This document shows positions 1 to 8,010 of a DNA stretch of 64,000 nucleotides, piece after piece. The DNA is taken from assembly GCF_003051005.1 (NCBI RefSeq), contig NZ_QAOW01000010.1, positions 124,001-188,000 of the forward strand, read 5' to 3'. A model generated the notes under the pieces. The model saw only the letters and a list, made by a program, of their open reading frames with translations, made no database searches and was not told the DNA's origin. Numbering within the stretch: position 1 is the first letter of the stretch; each line of letters starts with the position of its first letter. The DNA comes from Rhodococcus sp. OK519. GTDB taxonomy: Bacteria > Actinomycetota > Actinomycetes > Mycobacteriales > Mycobacteriaceae. Both the position numbers and the translations under genes were made by a program.

Positions 1-2
1 GT

Positions 3-95
3 CTCTGCTCAGAGCATCGAGAACGCCAGCCCCACCATCCGCTCCAACTCCGCACGTTGCTCGGCATGATCGACAAGGCTGCTGCAACCAAGTAA
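3..95 (+). pseudogene. C-terminal end of a gene cut by the window edge
   Basis: Frame 3 stays open from the window edge and ends LLGMIDKAAATK-stop at 93-95, which reads like a true protein C-terminus. The preceding residues look more protein-like in frame 1 (SIENASPTIRSN, stop at 67-69), so either the gene carries a frameshift near base 55 or one of the two frames is chance. No function can be assigned from 30 residues. Confidence 0.25.
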
Positions 96-134
96 GCAGT
101 CTGCAGAACGCGTTACCAATTCAACGACGGACCA

Positions 135-539
135 CTAGTGCTCCTCGGTACGTTTGAGAAGCGGAATTCGTTCGGCGCCCATTGCCACCGCGGCGCGCGC
201 GTACTTCGGGTGTGGGCTGTCGATGATCAGCCGGTTGCCGTCCTCACTGGTGGTCGCGCGGGCGAACTCGAGAAGCCATCGCGCGGAGGCTACGGTGACG
301 ACCAGCATGCCGAGCCCCGCGAGGAGCGAGAGCGCTACGAGGCCGTCTTGCGAGGATTCGGCCAGCACCCTCGGCACGGCGATGAGCAGGAGCAGCGCGA
401 CCACGAGCAGCGCCGCGGACCGGGCGCGCCGTCGGTGGAGCCAGCCGCGGCATGCGGCGCAGCCATATGTCGTGACGGTGGTCGAGTAGGCCGTCGCCAG
501 GCGATCTACCTGTCGGACGACCCGGTCCCAGCTGAACAT
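135..539 (-). CDS. small two-helix membrane protein, unknown function
   Basis: I do not recognise a family. The 134-residue product has a basic N-terminal part with two cysteines (GCAACRG) and an arginine-rich stretch, then two hydrophobic segments at about residues 61-78 and 87-107, and a soluble tail of about 27 residues. It is probably an inner-membrane protein with both helices near the middle. The frame is open upstream; an alternative ATG at 683 would add 48 residues without obvious coding character and neither start has a strong ribosome site. I chose the shorter form because it begins with a plausible cytosolic segment. It points away from the ESX-type cluster that follows. Confidence 0.5.
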   Translation of the reverse strand: MFSWDRVVRQVDRLATAYSTTVTTYGCAACRGWLHRRRARSAALLVVALLLLIAVPRVLAESSQDGLVALSLLAGLGMLVVTVASARWLLEFARATTSEDGNRLIIDSPHPKYARAAVAMGAERIPLLKRTEEH

Positions 540-899
540 GAAATCGCGCAGAAACTGCGATCGACGTGACTTGCGATCGAAGTCGCTCGTGGGCCGTGAA
601 TAGCACCGGAAACGTTTCGACCACGTACCCGGCTCACCATGTGCCACACAGAGTTCAGGCATCGGTACCGCGACGAAGCGCATCACCGTCCGCGCCTGAG
701 CATGATCCTTCCATCGGCCGAGTTCGTCCTCGGACCCCTCACACAGAGGGAAAGCGACCTGGTCCATCGTTGAGGGAGCCACGATCGGTATGCATAGCCG
801 CCGATCGTGGCCCAGTGCAAGTCTTCCCGGCCCCACTGGTACGTTGCCAATGGTGTCGGCGCCCGGGGAGGGGCTCCGGCCGGAGATTGGGGGGATGCA

Positions 900-1193
900 G
901 TGTTTGTCGATCCGAATGCGCTGGATACGTTCGCTGCCAAGTTGGGGGACCTCGCCGGGCAAGTATCGGAGGCCACGGCCTACCTCGAAGAGCACTTGTC
1001 GATCGGAATGGCCGACGGCCGCATCTTCCTGTCGGTTGCCCCCACGGTCTCCGCTGCCCGAACGCTCTTCGTGGACAACGCCGCCGCGATCGGGCGCCTG
1101 GTCGCAGCGTCAGGTGAGGAGATCACGCGTACCGCCGATCAATACCGGGCCACCGATTCGACGAACGCCACGGCATTGGACCGCGTGTACTGA
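900..1193 (+). CDS. EspC-like type VII secretion-associated protein
   Basis: A 97-residue, mostly alpha-helical protein. Its opening (VFVDPNALDTFAAKLGDLA), an asparagine/alanine-rich helical middle and a C-terminal TADQYR segment match the ESX-1 EspC / DUF2580 style of small secreted partner. The GTG start is preceded by a run of G at 889-894, a good ribosome site, whereas longer frames starting at 807 have none. It is the first gene of a three-gene cluster with the WXG-like protein at 1226 and the acidic protein at 1972. Family knowledge suggests export through an ESX apparatus, but no ESX ATPase or membrane component is in this window, so export is inferred. Confidence 0.65.
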   Translation: MFVDPNALDTFAAKLGDLAGQVSEATAYLEEHLSIGMADGRIFLSVAPTVSAARTLFVDNAAAIGRLVAASGEEITRTADQYRATDSTNATALDRVY

Positions 1194-1225
1194 CCGCCAC
1201 TGATCGACTTTCGGAAGGGGGCCCG

Positions 1226-1975
1226 ATGACTGATGATCCACGAAGCGCGCTACAGAACCCGGTTGCCGAAGATCCGGTGCCGGATCCGCTCGAGAATGCC
1301 CTCAGCGGCTCCTATCTGAGCCCGAGCTATTGGCTGACCGCGCCCGTCATGGGGGCACTCGGAATCATTGGGGTGGAGAAGAACCCGGTCGACACGATCG
1401 CGGATTGGGTGGCCGGCGACTGGGCGGCAGTGCAGGAGGCCGGTCGTGCGGTGAACTCCCTCGGTGACTTCAACGCGATGATGTGCGAGGCGCTGTTGTC
1501 GGCGACGAGCACCGCTGTGCAGTCATGGGAGGGTGACGCCGCAGATTCTGCGGCCGGCTACTTCGACGAGTTGGTTCGCGCCGTCGAGTCTCAGCAGTAC
1601 ACGATCAATTCGATGGGCGCGGAACTGGAGACTGTGGCACTCGGCATGTACGAGTTCTCGCAGTCCGTCAAGGGGCTGTTGGGGACCGCGACGGATCTGA
1701 TGATCCAGTTCCTGATCGAGTTGGCCGTGGCCGGTGCGTCGACCTTCGCCGCAGCGACCGGAGTCGGTGCGATCATCACCGCGAGCGCCTGGGCGGTCGC
1801 ACTCGCCACCGGCTGGAAGGTCTTCCAGACGATCCAGAAGATCGTCGACGTACTCAACAAGGCCTTCATGGGCGCGCAGGCCGCGACGGGCCTGGTCACC
1901 GGCTACATGGGCGCAGTCGGAGCAACCAAGCTCCCGGCCCTGCCTGGTGCCGCGTACGGTCAAGGTGGGGTGTGA
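1226..1975 (+). CDS. WXG100-like ESX-type protein with hydrophobic C-terminal half
   Basis: 249 residues. The middle carries a W-E-G turn (SWEGDAADSA, about residues 98-107) flanked by long amphipathic helices, the hallmark of WXG100/LXG helical hairpins in type VII substrates. The second half (about 145-240) is rich in Ala, Val and Gly and could insert in or associate with a membrane. A ribosome site (GAAGGGGG) lies just before ATG 1226. It follows the EspC-like gene by 32 bases and shares four bases (GTGA) with the next gene, so the three are probably translated together. Exact role unknown; secreted effector or pore-type protein are both possible. Confidence 0.6.
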   Translation: MTDDPRSALQNPVAEDPVPDPLENALSGSYLSPSYWLTAPVMGALGIIGVEKNPVDTIADWVAGDWAAVQEAGRAVNSLGDFNAMMCEALLSATSTAVQSWEGDAADSAAGYFDELVRAVESQQYTINSMGAELETVALGMYEFSQSVKGLLGTATDLMIQFLIELAVAGASTFAAATGVGAIITASAWAVALATGWKVFQTIQKIVDVLNKAFMGAQAATGLVTGYMGAVGATKLPALPGAAYGQGGV

Positions 1976-2355
1976 CAGTGGCCGAAGATCGTCCGTTGCT
2001 TCCCGCGCACGAGAATGATCCGGCGATGGCGCTGCAACTGAGAAAGTCGCTACAGACACTGGCGGACGCCGCACCCGACCCGTCCTTCAAAAAGATGGTG
2101 GCCGATGTCCTCTCCGGACGGACGAGCTTGCGCGACGTCGTCGATTCGGCCACCTTCTCGAGCGTCGTCAATCCTCTCGTCACAGGGGCTGTCACCGAGT
2201 TGTCACAGTTGAGTGCCAAGGAGAAGGAAGCGCTCGCGGCGCAGGGACAGCGGCGGATTGAAGACGAGTACGCAGCCTCGATCGCCGAAGCTCCTGCGGA
2301 CAGTGACGACGAGTACTTCGATGATCCGCCACCGATTTTGGGCACGGACTGGTAG
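1972..2355 (+). CDS. small acidic protein, third gene of the ESX-type cluster
   Basis: 127 residues with no recognised domain. The body is helical (residues 20-95) and the tail is strongly acidic, ending in DDPPPILGTDW. Such short acidic tails with a terminal tryptophan occur on cargo partners in ESX-type clusters, so a chaperone or co-secreted role is a fair guess. GTG 1972 overlaps the stop codon of the upstream gene by four bases; GTG 1978 is a second possible start. The context (EspC-like, WXG-like, this gene) is what supports the assignment, not the sequence alone. Confidence 0.55.
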   Translation: MTVAEDRPLLPAHENDPAMALQLRKSLQTLADAAPDPSFKKMVADVLSGRTSLRDVVDSATFSSVVNPLVTGAVTELSQLSAKEKEALAAQGQRRIEDEYAASIAEAPADSDDEYFDDPPPILGTDW

Positions 2356-2388
2356 CAGCCTCAGCGACGCTGGGGCGCCGGCGACTGC

Positions 2389-3072
2389 TCAAGGCGCCTC
2401 GAACCGCGCTTCGACGTGGGCGGTGATGCGGACCTTCTCGGGGTTGAGTTCGATCGCTGATCGTTCGGTGTCCTGGATAGGTGCCGACGCCGCCATCGCC
2501 CGCATGACCGGCGTACCGAAGTCCGGTCGCTGTCCCGCATTCAGCATGCCCGGGTCGGCCAGCGCCACGGCCTCGATCCGTTTGCAGCCCAGGCTCCGGG
2601 TGTAGCCCTTGGCCTTGGCGAGGGCGTCTCGGACGGCGAGATCCCGCACGCGCGACAGCGCTTTCGCGTGGGCCGTCCGGGTGAGCTTCCACTCCAGGTG
2701 GGCGACGTTGACTCCCTCGATCGCCGATGCCCGGTCGACGAACGAGGCGACGGCGTCGAGATCGCGGAACGTCACTGCTGCAGTGGCCGTCGAGCGGTAG
2801 TTCCACGGCAGCTTCTTGCCCTGCGGGTGGTACGGCCGGTAGCGCGAGTGCTGCACCTGGTCGAGCGACCACCGCCGCAGCGGCCGCGACGGGTCCTTGT
2901 CGAGCGAGCGGATCAGGTCGGTGAGTGCCGCGGCCGATGCGGTTGTGGCGTCTGCTGCCTCTGCCCGGGTGGCGGCGTCGAACTCGATGTTCATTTGCAC
3001 CACACAGCGATTGGGTGCGATGGAGCGTTCGGCGTGGCCGGTGACGGTGATCGTGACGGGATTGGTCGGCAT
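2389..3072 (-). CDS. SIMPL (DUF541) domain protein
   Basis: 227 residues. It opens directly with the SIMPL signature (ITVTGHAERSIAPNRCVV) and continues as one SIMPL/DUF541 domain ending EKVRITAHVEARFEA. Family members such as the oxidative-stress-linked YggE are usually exported, but no signal peptide is visible here, so this copy should be cytosolic. ATG 3072 is the natural start. It converges on the ESX-type cluster with 33 bases between stop codons and lies downstream of the unknown gene at 3107, with 34 bases between them. Biochemical role of the family is not settled. Confidence 0.8.
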   Translation of the reverse strand: MPTNPVTITVTGHAERSIAPNRCVVQMNIEFDAATRAEAADATTASAAALTDLIRSLDKDPSRPLRRWSLDQVQHSRYRPYHPQGKKLPWNYRSTATAAVTFRDLDAVASFVDRASAIEGVNVAHLEWKLTRTAHAKALSRVRDLAVRDALAKAKGYTRSLGCKRIEAVALADPGMLNAGQRPDFGTPVMRAMAASAPIQDTERSAIELNPEKVRITAHVEARFEAP

Positions 3073-3106
3073 GAGGCCAGTGTCCCCGAGAACGCCGGCG
3101 GGTGGT

Positions 3107-3871
3107 TCAGAACAGTGTCGGCTCGGAGCGGGCCCCGCTGCGGGCCTCTTGCACCCGGGCGTTCCAGCGCTGCACCAGCCACATCTCGATCAGTTCCGGG
3201 GTCGTGCCCACCTGCATGGCCCACGCGTTGAGCAACTGCAGGTAGCGGTCGTACCGGCGGAGGGTGAAGCCGCTGACCGACGGCTCCTCGAGCCAGCCCT
3301 CGTGGATCAGCGTCGAGACGCCGTGCTGGTCGATCAGCTGCGCCCGCGCACCCTCTCGGTGCACACCCACCGCCCACAGATACAGCGCCATGAGCGACAC
3401 TCCGATGCCTGGCATGTCGGGCCAGCCGGACCAGTTGTCGCCGCGAGGTTCGGGTAGCCGCTTCTCCTTCGCGCAGCGACCGAGAACGTGCTCGATCTTC
3501 GCCAGTGGCGTCTTCGGCGCGTACGGGTTGAATACGTCGGGCAGGCGTCGGGTCGCACGGCGGCTGGGGTGTGCGCTGCGCCAGGCCGCGCAGAGGAACA
3601 GCAGTCCGAGTGCGTCGTGCTCCGCTTCGACCAGGTCGCCGCCAAGTTGCAGGTCGTTGCGCTGCACCACGGCGGTGCCGCGCTCCACGACGCGGCCGTC
3701 GAGATCCCTTCCCCGAAGTCTGATCTCGTGCTTGCGCTCGCGGAGCTGGTGGTTCCACCAGTCGAGGTTCACGTGGGCGCTGTCGTCCAGCACGTGCAGG
3801 GGGTTGGCGCGTGCACGACACCACTGCACGCAGGCCTCCGGCGGCGCGAACCCCTCGTCGAGCAGATGCAT
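3107..3871 (-). CDS. conserved hypothetical protein, tryptophan-rich
   Basis: 254 residues starting MHLLDEGFAPPEACVQ. The frame is open a further 201 bases upstream but that stretch overlaps the promoter of the NfeD-like gene and looks non-coding. Notable parts are several tryptophans, a central NPYAPKTPLAK segment, a helical DMPGIGVSLMALYLWAVGVH stretch and a C-terminal WLVQRWN. The small HhH-type glycosylase fold called OGG-like in some actinobacterial annotations has a comparable layout, but I cannot see the catalytic Lys/Asp pair with certainty, so I give no function. It is divergent from nfeD and followed by the SIMPL gene. Confidence 0.55.
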   Translation of the reverse strand: MHLLDEGFAPPEACVQWCRARANPLHVLDDSAHVNLDWWNHQLRERKHEIRLRGRDLDGRVVERGTAVVQRNDLQLGGDLVEAEHDALGLLFLCAAWRSAHPSRRATRRLPDVFNPYAPKTPLAKIEHVLGRCAKEKRLPEPRGDNWSGWPDMPGIGVSLMALYLWAVGVHREGARAQLIDQHGVSTLIHEGWLEEPSVSGFTLRRYDRYLQLLNAWAMQVGTTPELIEMWLVQRWNARVQEARSGARSEPTLF

Positions 3872-4011
3872 GTGGCGATGATTGCACCAGGTACCGACAG
3901 CGGCGGGGCGCGACACGGTGGCAACCCGGCCAATGCGGGCATACCTTTGACGGTGAGGGCTCGATCGCGAGTGGCTACGCGAGGCGACCGGGCCCTCGCA
4001 GGTGAATGCTG

Positions 4012-4479
4012 ATGGCTGCATTGGGTGTGTTGGCGCTGGTAGTGGGCGTGCTGCTGATCGTGATCGAGGCACACGTCCCGACCTACGGTGCCCTCGGCGT
4101 CGCGGGCACCCTGCTCTCCGCGACCGGGGTGTGGTTGCTGTTCACGTCCGGTGGGCTCGGCATGGAGATCGCCGTCCCCGCGGCCGCGGGCGTCGCCGTC
4201 GTCGGAATCGGCGCAGCCGCGGTGACCGGTCGGAAAGTGCTCAGCGCCCGCCGCGCACCCGTGCGAGCCGGGGCGGAATCGATGATCGGATCCGAGGGCA
4301 CCGTCCGGAGCTGGGACGGCGACCACGGCCAGGTCGAGGCCGACGGCGGATTGTGGCGCGCCCGAATGGAGTTCGGCTACACCGAGGCCCCGCGAGCGGG
4401 GGAGCCTGTCGTCGTCGAGCACGTGCGTGGGCTCACGCTGAGCGTGCGTCGCCGTGAACCGTGGGAGTTGCCATGTTGA
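4012..4479 (+). CDS. NfeD-like membrane protein with OB-fold tail
   Basis: 155 residues. Two or three hydrophobic segments (about 2-20, 28-47, 52-72) are followed by a cytosolic beta-rich part from about residue 90 ([11 protein letters not shown] ... [19 protein letters not shown]) typical of the NfeD C-terminal OB-fold. NfeD proteins work with slipin/stomatin partners in membrane-microdomain organisation. ATG 4012 has AGGTGA about seven bases before it; an ATG at 4006 is too close to that site. Its end overlaps the slipin start by seven bases, the expected NfeD-slipin coupling. This is a short form lacking the protease domain of long NfeD proteins. Confidence 0.8.
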   Translation: MAALGVLALVVGVLLIVIEAHVPTYGALGVAGTLLSATGVWLLFTSGGLGMEIAVPAAAGVAVVGIGAAAVTGRKVLSARRAPVRAGAESMIGSEGTVRSWDGDHGQVEADGGLWRARMEFGYTEAPRAGEPVVVEHVRGLTLSVRRREPWELPC

Positions 4480-5336
4480 TCACCATTGCTCTTGTCGTCA
4501 TCGTCGTCGCGCTGCTCGCCGTGATTGTGGCGTCGGCCGCGGTTCGGGTGCTGCGCGAGTACGAACGCGGGGTGCTGTTCCGGCTCGGCCGGCTGGTCGA
4601 CCTGCGCGGGCCGGGCCTGGTGCTGCTGATCCCGGCCGTCGACCGGATGGTGCGGGTGAGCCTGCGGACGGTCACGCTGAACGTGCCGATGCAGGAGGTG
4701 ATCACCCGGGACAACGTGCCGGTGAAGGTCACCGCTGTCGCGTACTTCCGGGTCGTCGATGCGAATCGCGCGATCGTCGGCGTGGAGGACTACTTCGCCG
4801 CGACGTCGCAGATCGCGCAGACGACGCTGCGGTCGATCCTCGGCAAGGCCGAACTGGACTCGCTGCTGGCCGAGCGCGAGCGGCTCAACGAGGACCTGCA
4901 GAAGGTGATCGATCAGCAGACCGAGCCGTGGGGTGTGAAGGTCACCACCGTCGAGATCAAGGACGTCGAGATTCCGCGGGACATGCAGCGGGCCATCGCG
5001 CGGCAGGCGGAGGCCGAACGCGAGCGCCGCGCCAAGATCATCAATGCGGAGGCCGAGTACCAGGCGTCCACGAAGCTCGCCGCCGCCGCGGACGTCATCA
5101 GCCGCAACCCGACCACGCTGCAGCTGCGCTACCTGCAGACGCTGGGGGAGATGGGTGGGGAGAACAATTCGACCGTGGTCTTCCCGCTGCCGCTCGATCT
5201 GGTGCGGCCGTTCTTGAGGACGGGACCGGCGCCGGAGCCTGAGCACGCGGCGTTGCCCCCGGCGCGTACGGACATGGATGCGCTCATCTCGGCGTGGATG
5301 TCGCTGCAGCCCGACGCACAACGCGCGGGCAAGTAG
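4473..5336 (+). CDS. slipin / stomatin-like SPFH (band 7) protein
   Basis: 287 residues: one N-terminal transmembrane helix (about 3-25), then the SPFH domain with [11 protein letters not shown] and the conserved [11 protein letters not shown] strand, then a charged helical region ([19 protein letters not shown]) that drives oligomer formation, and a proline-rich tail. Slipins form membrane rings that organise microdomains and partner with NfeD proteins such as the one encoded immediately upstream. ATG 4473 overlaps the nfeD-like stop, indicating translational coupling; GTG 4461 is an alternative. The stop codon lies inside the left arm of a strong hairpin. Confidence 0.88.
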   Translation: MLITIALVVIVVALLAVIVASAAVRVLREYERGVLFRLGRLVDLRGPGLVLLIPAVDRMVRVSLRTVTLNVPMQEVITRDNVPVKVTAVAYFRVVDANRAIVGVEDYFAATSQIAQTTLRSILGKAELDSLLAERERLNEDLQKVIDQQTEPWGVKVTTVEIKDVEIPRDMQRAIARQAEAERERRAKIINAEAEYQASTKLAAAADVISRNPTTLQLRYLQTLGEMGGENNSTVVFPLPLDLVRPFLRTGPAPEPEHAALPPARTDMDALISAWMSLQPDAQRAGK

Positions 5337-5359
5337 CCCGGAAGCTACTCGCCCGCGCG
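5322..5359. terminator. bidirectional hairpin between convergent genes
   Basis: Sixteen-base arms (5322-5337 and 5344-5359) pair with one mismatch around a six-base loop. The left arm contains the slipin stop codon. The hairpin sits between two convergent genes (ends at 5336 and 5371), so it can end transcripts from both sides; there is no strong T-run, usual in high-GC actinobacteria. Confidence 0.75.
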
Positions 5360-5370
5360 TCGGCGGTTGA

Positions 5371-5955
5371 TCAGTTGTTCGGCTGTCCGACCGGGATGGT
5401 TTCGCCCAGCTCGCCGGCGTCGTGGCCGTCGCCGCAGGCGCAGTCGTCACCGCAGCCGCCGCATCCGCCGGCGTAGGAGTCGTCGTCGGCGTCGCAGTCG
5501 AGGACGCCACCGAACTTGGCGGCAAAGTCGTCGTCGAGGTCGTGGGTGAGCTCGTGGATCTCGTCGACCAGGTTGATCAGGTGCTGCGGCGCGAACGGGT
5601 CGGCATCGACGATGGTCGAGACCAGCAGGTGCTCGTCCTCGAGGGTGAAGCGCATACGCGGCCACTCGGCGGACAGCTCGACGAGCTGCTCGACGGCCTT
5701 CGTGCGATCAGCGATGTCGGTGACGATCGAGGACCACACGTGCAGCTGCGGGCCGTCCTCCGCGACGGTGACGTAGACGCCGAAGCCGTGGACCGGGATC
5801 GCGATGTCGCCGTCCTCGTCGGTCTCCGGCGCGCTGCCGAGCAGCTCGGTGAGCGTCTGCACAGCCAGGGCCTGCAGCTGAGCGTGCTCCTCCGTGGCGA
5901 TCGCGAGGGCGCCGTCGATCTGGAGCGGCTGTTCGGTGGTGTCGTGCTCGGTCAT
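5371..5955 (-). CDS. YbjN-domain protein with cysteine-rich tail
   Basis: 194 residues. Residues about 20-140 form a YbjN / T3SS-chaperone-like alpha-beta domain (IPVHGFGVYVTV, PRMRFTLEDEHLLVS). After it comes an acidic linker and a Gly/Cys-rich tail with six cysteines (GGCGGCGDDCACGDGHD) that could bind a metal. YbjN domains are thought to be peptide-binding or stress-linked; the tail is an extra. ATG 5955 is the only sensible start. It converges on the slipin gene and is the last conserved gene before the accessory island. Confidence 0.75.
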   Translation of the reverse strand: MTEHDTTEQPLQIDGALAIATEEHAQLQALAVQTLTELLGSAPETDEDGDIAIPVHGFGVYVTVAEDGPQLHVWSSIVTDIADRTKAVEQLVELSAEWPRMRFTLEDEHLLVSTIVDADPFAPQHLINLVDEIHELTHDLDDDFAAKFGGVLDCDADDDSYAGGCGGCGDDCACGDGHDAGELGETIPVGQPNN

Positions 5956-6204
5956 GATTCCCCTGTCCGGCGCCGGCCGGATCTACGGTTCGGGCGCTGC
6001 AAAGTCGGTGTCTCGTGGGTCTCAACGGTAGCGTGGGCGGCGCCGGGGATACGCAGGAGGACCGCCGACCCAAAGATGTATCGACGTCCGCGAGAGAACC
6101 CTGACGGGGTGTGCCAGCTTAGCGCCCGTTTGCGCCAAACGATAGTTAGCTCTGGTCTGTGGCCTGCAAATCAACTGAACCATGCGTATTCCCAGGGGAT
6201 TTGG

Positions 6205-6491
6205 CATTCAATCCGTAGTGTAAGGGTGCGTACGACAACGCCTTGATGGAGACGGTCATGGCCTGTTCAGGACCATGATGCATCTGCACTCAGGTGTTCC
6301 ATCGGGCTCGTACAAGACGATCTCCGACGTCGAGTTGGCCACCACGGGATGGGCGGACTGGTCCAATGCCCGCCGGCTCCATCTGAGCCTCGGGATGGCC
6401 ACACGCAATCGGCCACGAGCACGCCTGCTACGTGGCTCTCACGACCGAGCCGAAGCCCGTATAAGAGGCATGCAGAACCTGGGGCGGTTCA
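6205..6491 (+). mobile_element. decayed 3' end of an IS3-family insertion sequence
   Basis: Across several frames this stretch encodes the C-terminal part of an IS3-type OrfB integrase: YDNALMETV at 6227-6253, then DVELATTGWADW and RRLHLSLGMAT near 6328-6400, then ALTTEPKPV-stop by 6463. The expected GLFKTE segment at 6253-6285 is broken by frameshifts and the WYNNRR motif reads WSNARR. It ends with CCTGGGGCGGTTCA (to 6491), which matches the TGAACCGCCCC terminal repeat I associate with actinobacterial IS3 elements. The left part of the element is missing, so it is inactive. Confidence 0.7.
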
Positions 6492-6687
6492 ACTTTCGAT
6501 GAGCGCAAGCGAGCACTTTTGCTGGGCGTCATCACAGCCTTGACCCTGTACTTGATGGTGACCGACCTACGGGTGCTGGACATGATGACACCGCTTCCAG
6601 CGGAATCGGTGATCCCGCTCTCTCTGTGTCCACTACCCCTATAGAGCTTCGCTTCAGCGAGGCAAAGCATTGGTTCAAGATGGGGGC
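6492..6687 (+). other. short leftover frame between IS remnant and vsr
   Basis: Directly after the IS end a frame is open from 6495 to a stop at 6642-6644 (FDERKRALLLGVITALTL ...) and reads as a short hydrophobic segment. It has no start of its own and could be the tail of a gene interrupted by the insertion. I see no recognised domain or promoter motif here. Confidence 0.25.
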
Positions 6688-7149
6688 ATGGCTGACCATC
6701 TTAGTAAGGCGGGTCGCTCGCGGAACATGGCCGCGATTAGATCGAAGGATACGAAACCGGAGCTGGAATTACGGTCGGGCCTGCAGCGCGCAGGAGCTAC
6801 CGGGTATCGCTTGCACCGAAAGGACGTACCTGGCCGACCTGATGTCGCCTTCATCCGGTGGAAGGTCGCAGTCTTCGTCGATGGCGTTTTCTGGCACGGC
6901 CACCCTGACCACTGGGATCCGGAGAAGGCAGCGTCGAACTACTGGCGGCTGAAGATCGCCCGCAACATTGAGCGCGACCGAGTCGCGGATGCAATACTCG
7001 CTGAACTCGGCTGGCGCACCGTTCGTATCTGGGATCTTGATGTCCGTGATCATTTGGATGAATCCGTCGAAAAGGTACTCAGCGCCCTGCGCGCCGCCGG
7101 CAGGCCAGGGCTCTCCCAAATTGACACAGGGCAAGACACTGAGGGCTGA
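6688..7149 (+). CDS. vsr: very short patch repair (Vsr) endonuclease
   Basis: 153 residues. Vsr nicks beside the T of T:G mismatches that arise when 5-methylcytosine deaminates, so it accompanies cytosine-5 methyltransferases like the one at 13769. Visible family residues are D52 (GRPDVAF), F68-W69-H70 (GVFWHGH), N93 and D97 (ARNIERD), positions that match the E. coli active-site numbering almost exactly, plus the MAAIRSKDTKPE opening helix. The cysteine of the E. coli CFWHRH zinc site is absent. ATG 6688 follows a G-run; an in-frame TTG at 6670 is possible. It converges on the DUF3883 gene with 30 bases between stops. Confidence 0.9.
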   Translation: MADHLSKAGRSRNMAAIRSKDTKPELELRSGLQRAGATGYRLHRKDVPGRPDVAFIRWKVAVFVDGVFWHGHPDHWDPEKAASNYWRLKIARNIERDRVADAILAELGWRTVRIWDLDVRDHLDESVEKVLSALRAAGRPGLSQIDTGQDTEG

Positions 7150-7179
7150 ATCGGTGGCTCAAGCAGCCGTCTACCTCCA

Positions 7180-8010
7180 TCAGGAGGGGAGCCGACCCGC
7201 GCCGTCCATTCCGAGCTGAGGTATCCCGTTGGCGATGACTTCGGCAGGGACTTCGAGCTTGCATGAGGCCCAGCTCCCATAGGGGCTGGTGTCGCGCGGC
7301 ACGTTTGCGGCGATCCACGCGTTCGGAACGGAGCCGATACCGGCGATCTCAAAATCAGCCGTCAGGCGCACGGTGACAAGCACCCAATGGTGATCGCGCA
7401 GCATCACTTGATACTCGTTCCGCGAGAGGTACGCGGTGAAGCGCCCGAGCCGGGTGGTGCTCTTCACCTCCAGATGTGCGGAGATCTCTCCCAGAGAAAC
7501 GTCGATGTCGTATCCAAATCCGTCGGACCGTGAGGAGACTTGATCGACACGGCCGTCCAATGTCTGACTAAGCAGAACGAGGAGAGCCGCCTCGCCTGCG
7601 GCGCCCACCCGCTCTCGAGCCGCGGTATCAACCTTGCCCCAGCTAGAGACAAGCTGCTCGTACACCGCGCTCGCGTCGAGGCCTAGTGCGGCTCCGGCCG
7701 AAATAATGTCCGTGGGCAGCTCGTCGGGCGACTGCACGAGTTCGTCGGCATCCTTTACCCAGGGCGGGGCGGCCTTTTCAAAGATCGCGCTCAGCACCTG
7801 GTTAGCCGCAGGGATCGGTGAACCCACGTTCACAAGTAGGTCGAGGTCGCGCACCCATGTGAGCGCGGTCGTGTACTGGGTGGGCGTCAAGTCGCTGTAG
7901 TGCGCGTGGGTCGTCAGCAGCGCATGGGCACGCGGAACTCCCCCGCTCGTGGGGAGAATCTCCAGCCAGCGTTTCGCAGCAAGCAGGACCGGATCAGGAG
8001 GAAGACGCAC
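7180..8010 (-). CDS. DUF3883 protein with PD-(D/E)xK-like nuclease motif
   Basis: 276 residues, third gene of the minus-strand trio. The N-terminal half is helical and unrecognised. From about residue 130 it matches DUF3883 (the C-terminal domain of NO VEIN proteins): GAAGE at 136-140, SDGFGYDIDV at 162-171, HLEVKSTT at 179-186 and a following SRNEYQVM / HHWVLVTV pair. D168 or D170 with E181 and K183 is the arrangement of a PD-(D/E)xK nuclease core, so DNA cleavage is a reasonable inference. GTG 8010 overlaps the end of the helicase gene by 17 bases, which implies coupled translation and a shared function. Confidence 0.8.
   Translation of the reverse strand: MRLPPDPVLLAAKRWLEILPTSGGVPRAHALLTTHAHYSDLTPTQYTTALTWVRDLDLLVNVGSPIPAANQVLSAIFEKAAPPWVKDADELVQSPDELPTDIISAGAALGLDASAVYEQLVSSWGKVDTAARERVGAAGEAALLVLLSQTLDGRVDQVSSRSDGFGYDIDVSLGEISAHLEVKSTTRLGRFTAYLSRNEYQVMLRDHHWVLVTVRLTADFEIAGIGSVPNAWIAANVPRDTSPYGSWASCKLEVPAEVIANGIPQLGMDGAGRLPS

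Noticed and set aside
566-1117. 183-codon plus-strand frame across the start of the EspC-like gene
   Set aside because: No ribosome site and arginine/proline-rich composition; the real gene there begins at 900 in another frame.
5422-6246. 274-codon plus-strand frame opposite the YbjN gene
   Set aside because: Antisense shadow of a supported gene and it runs on into the non-coding gap.
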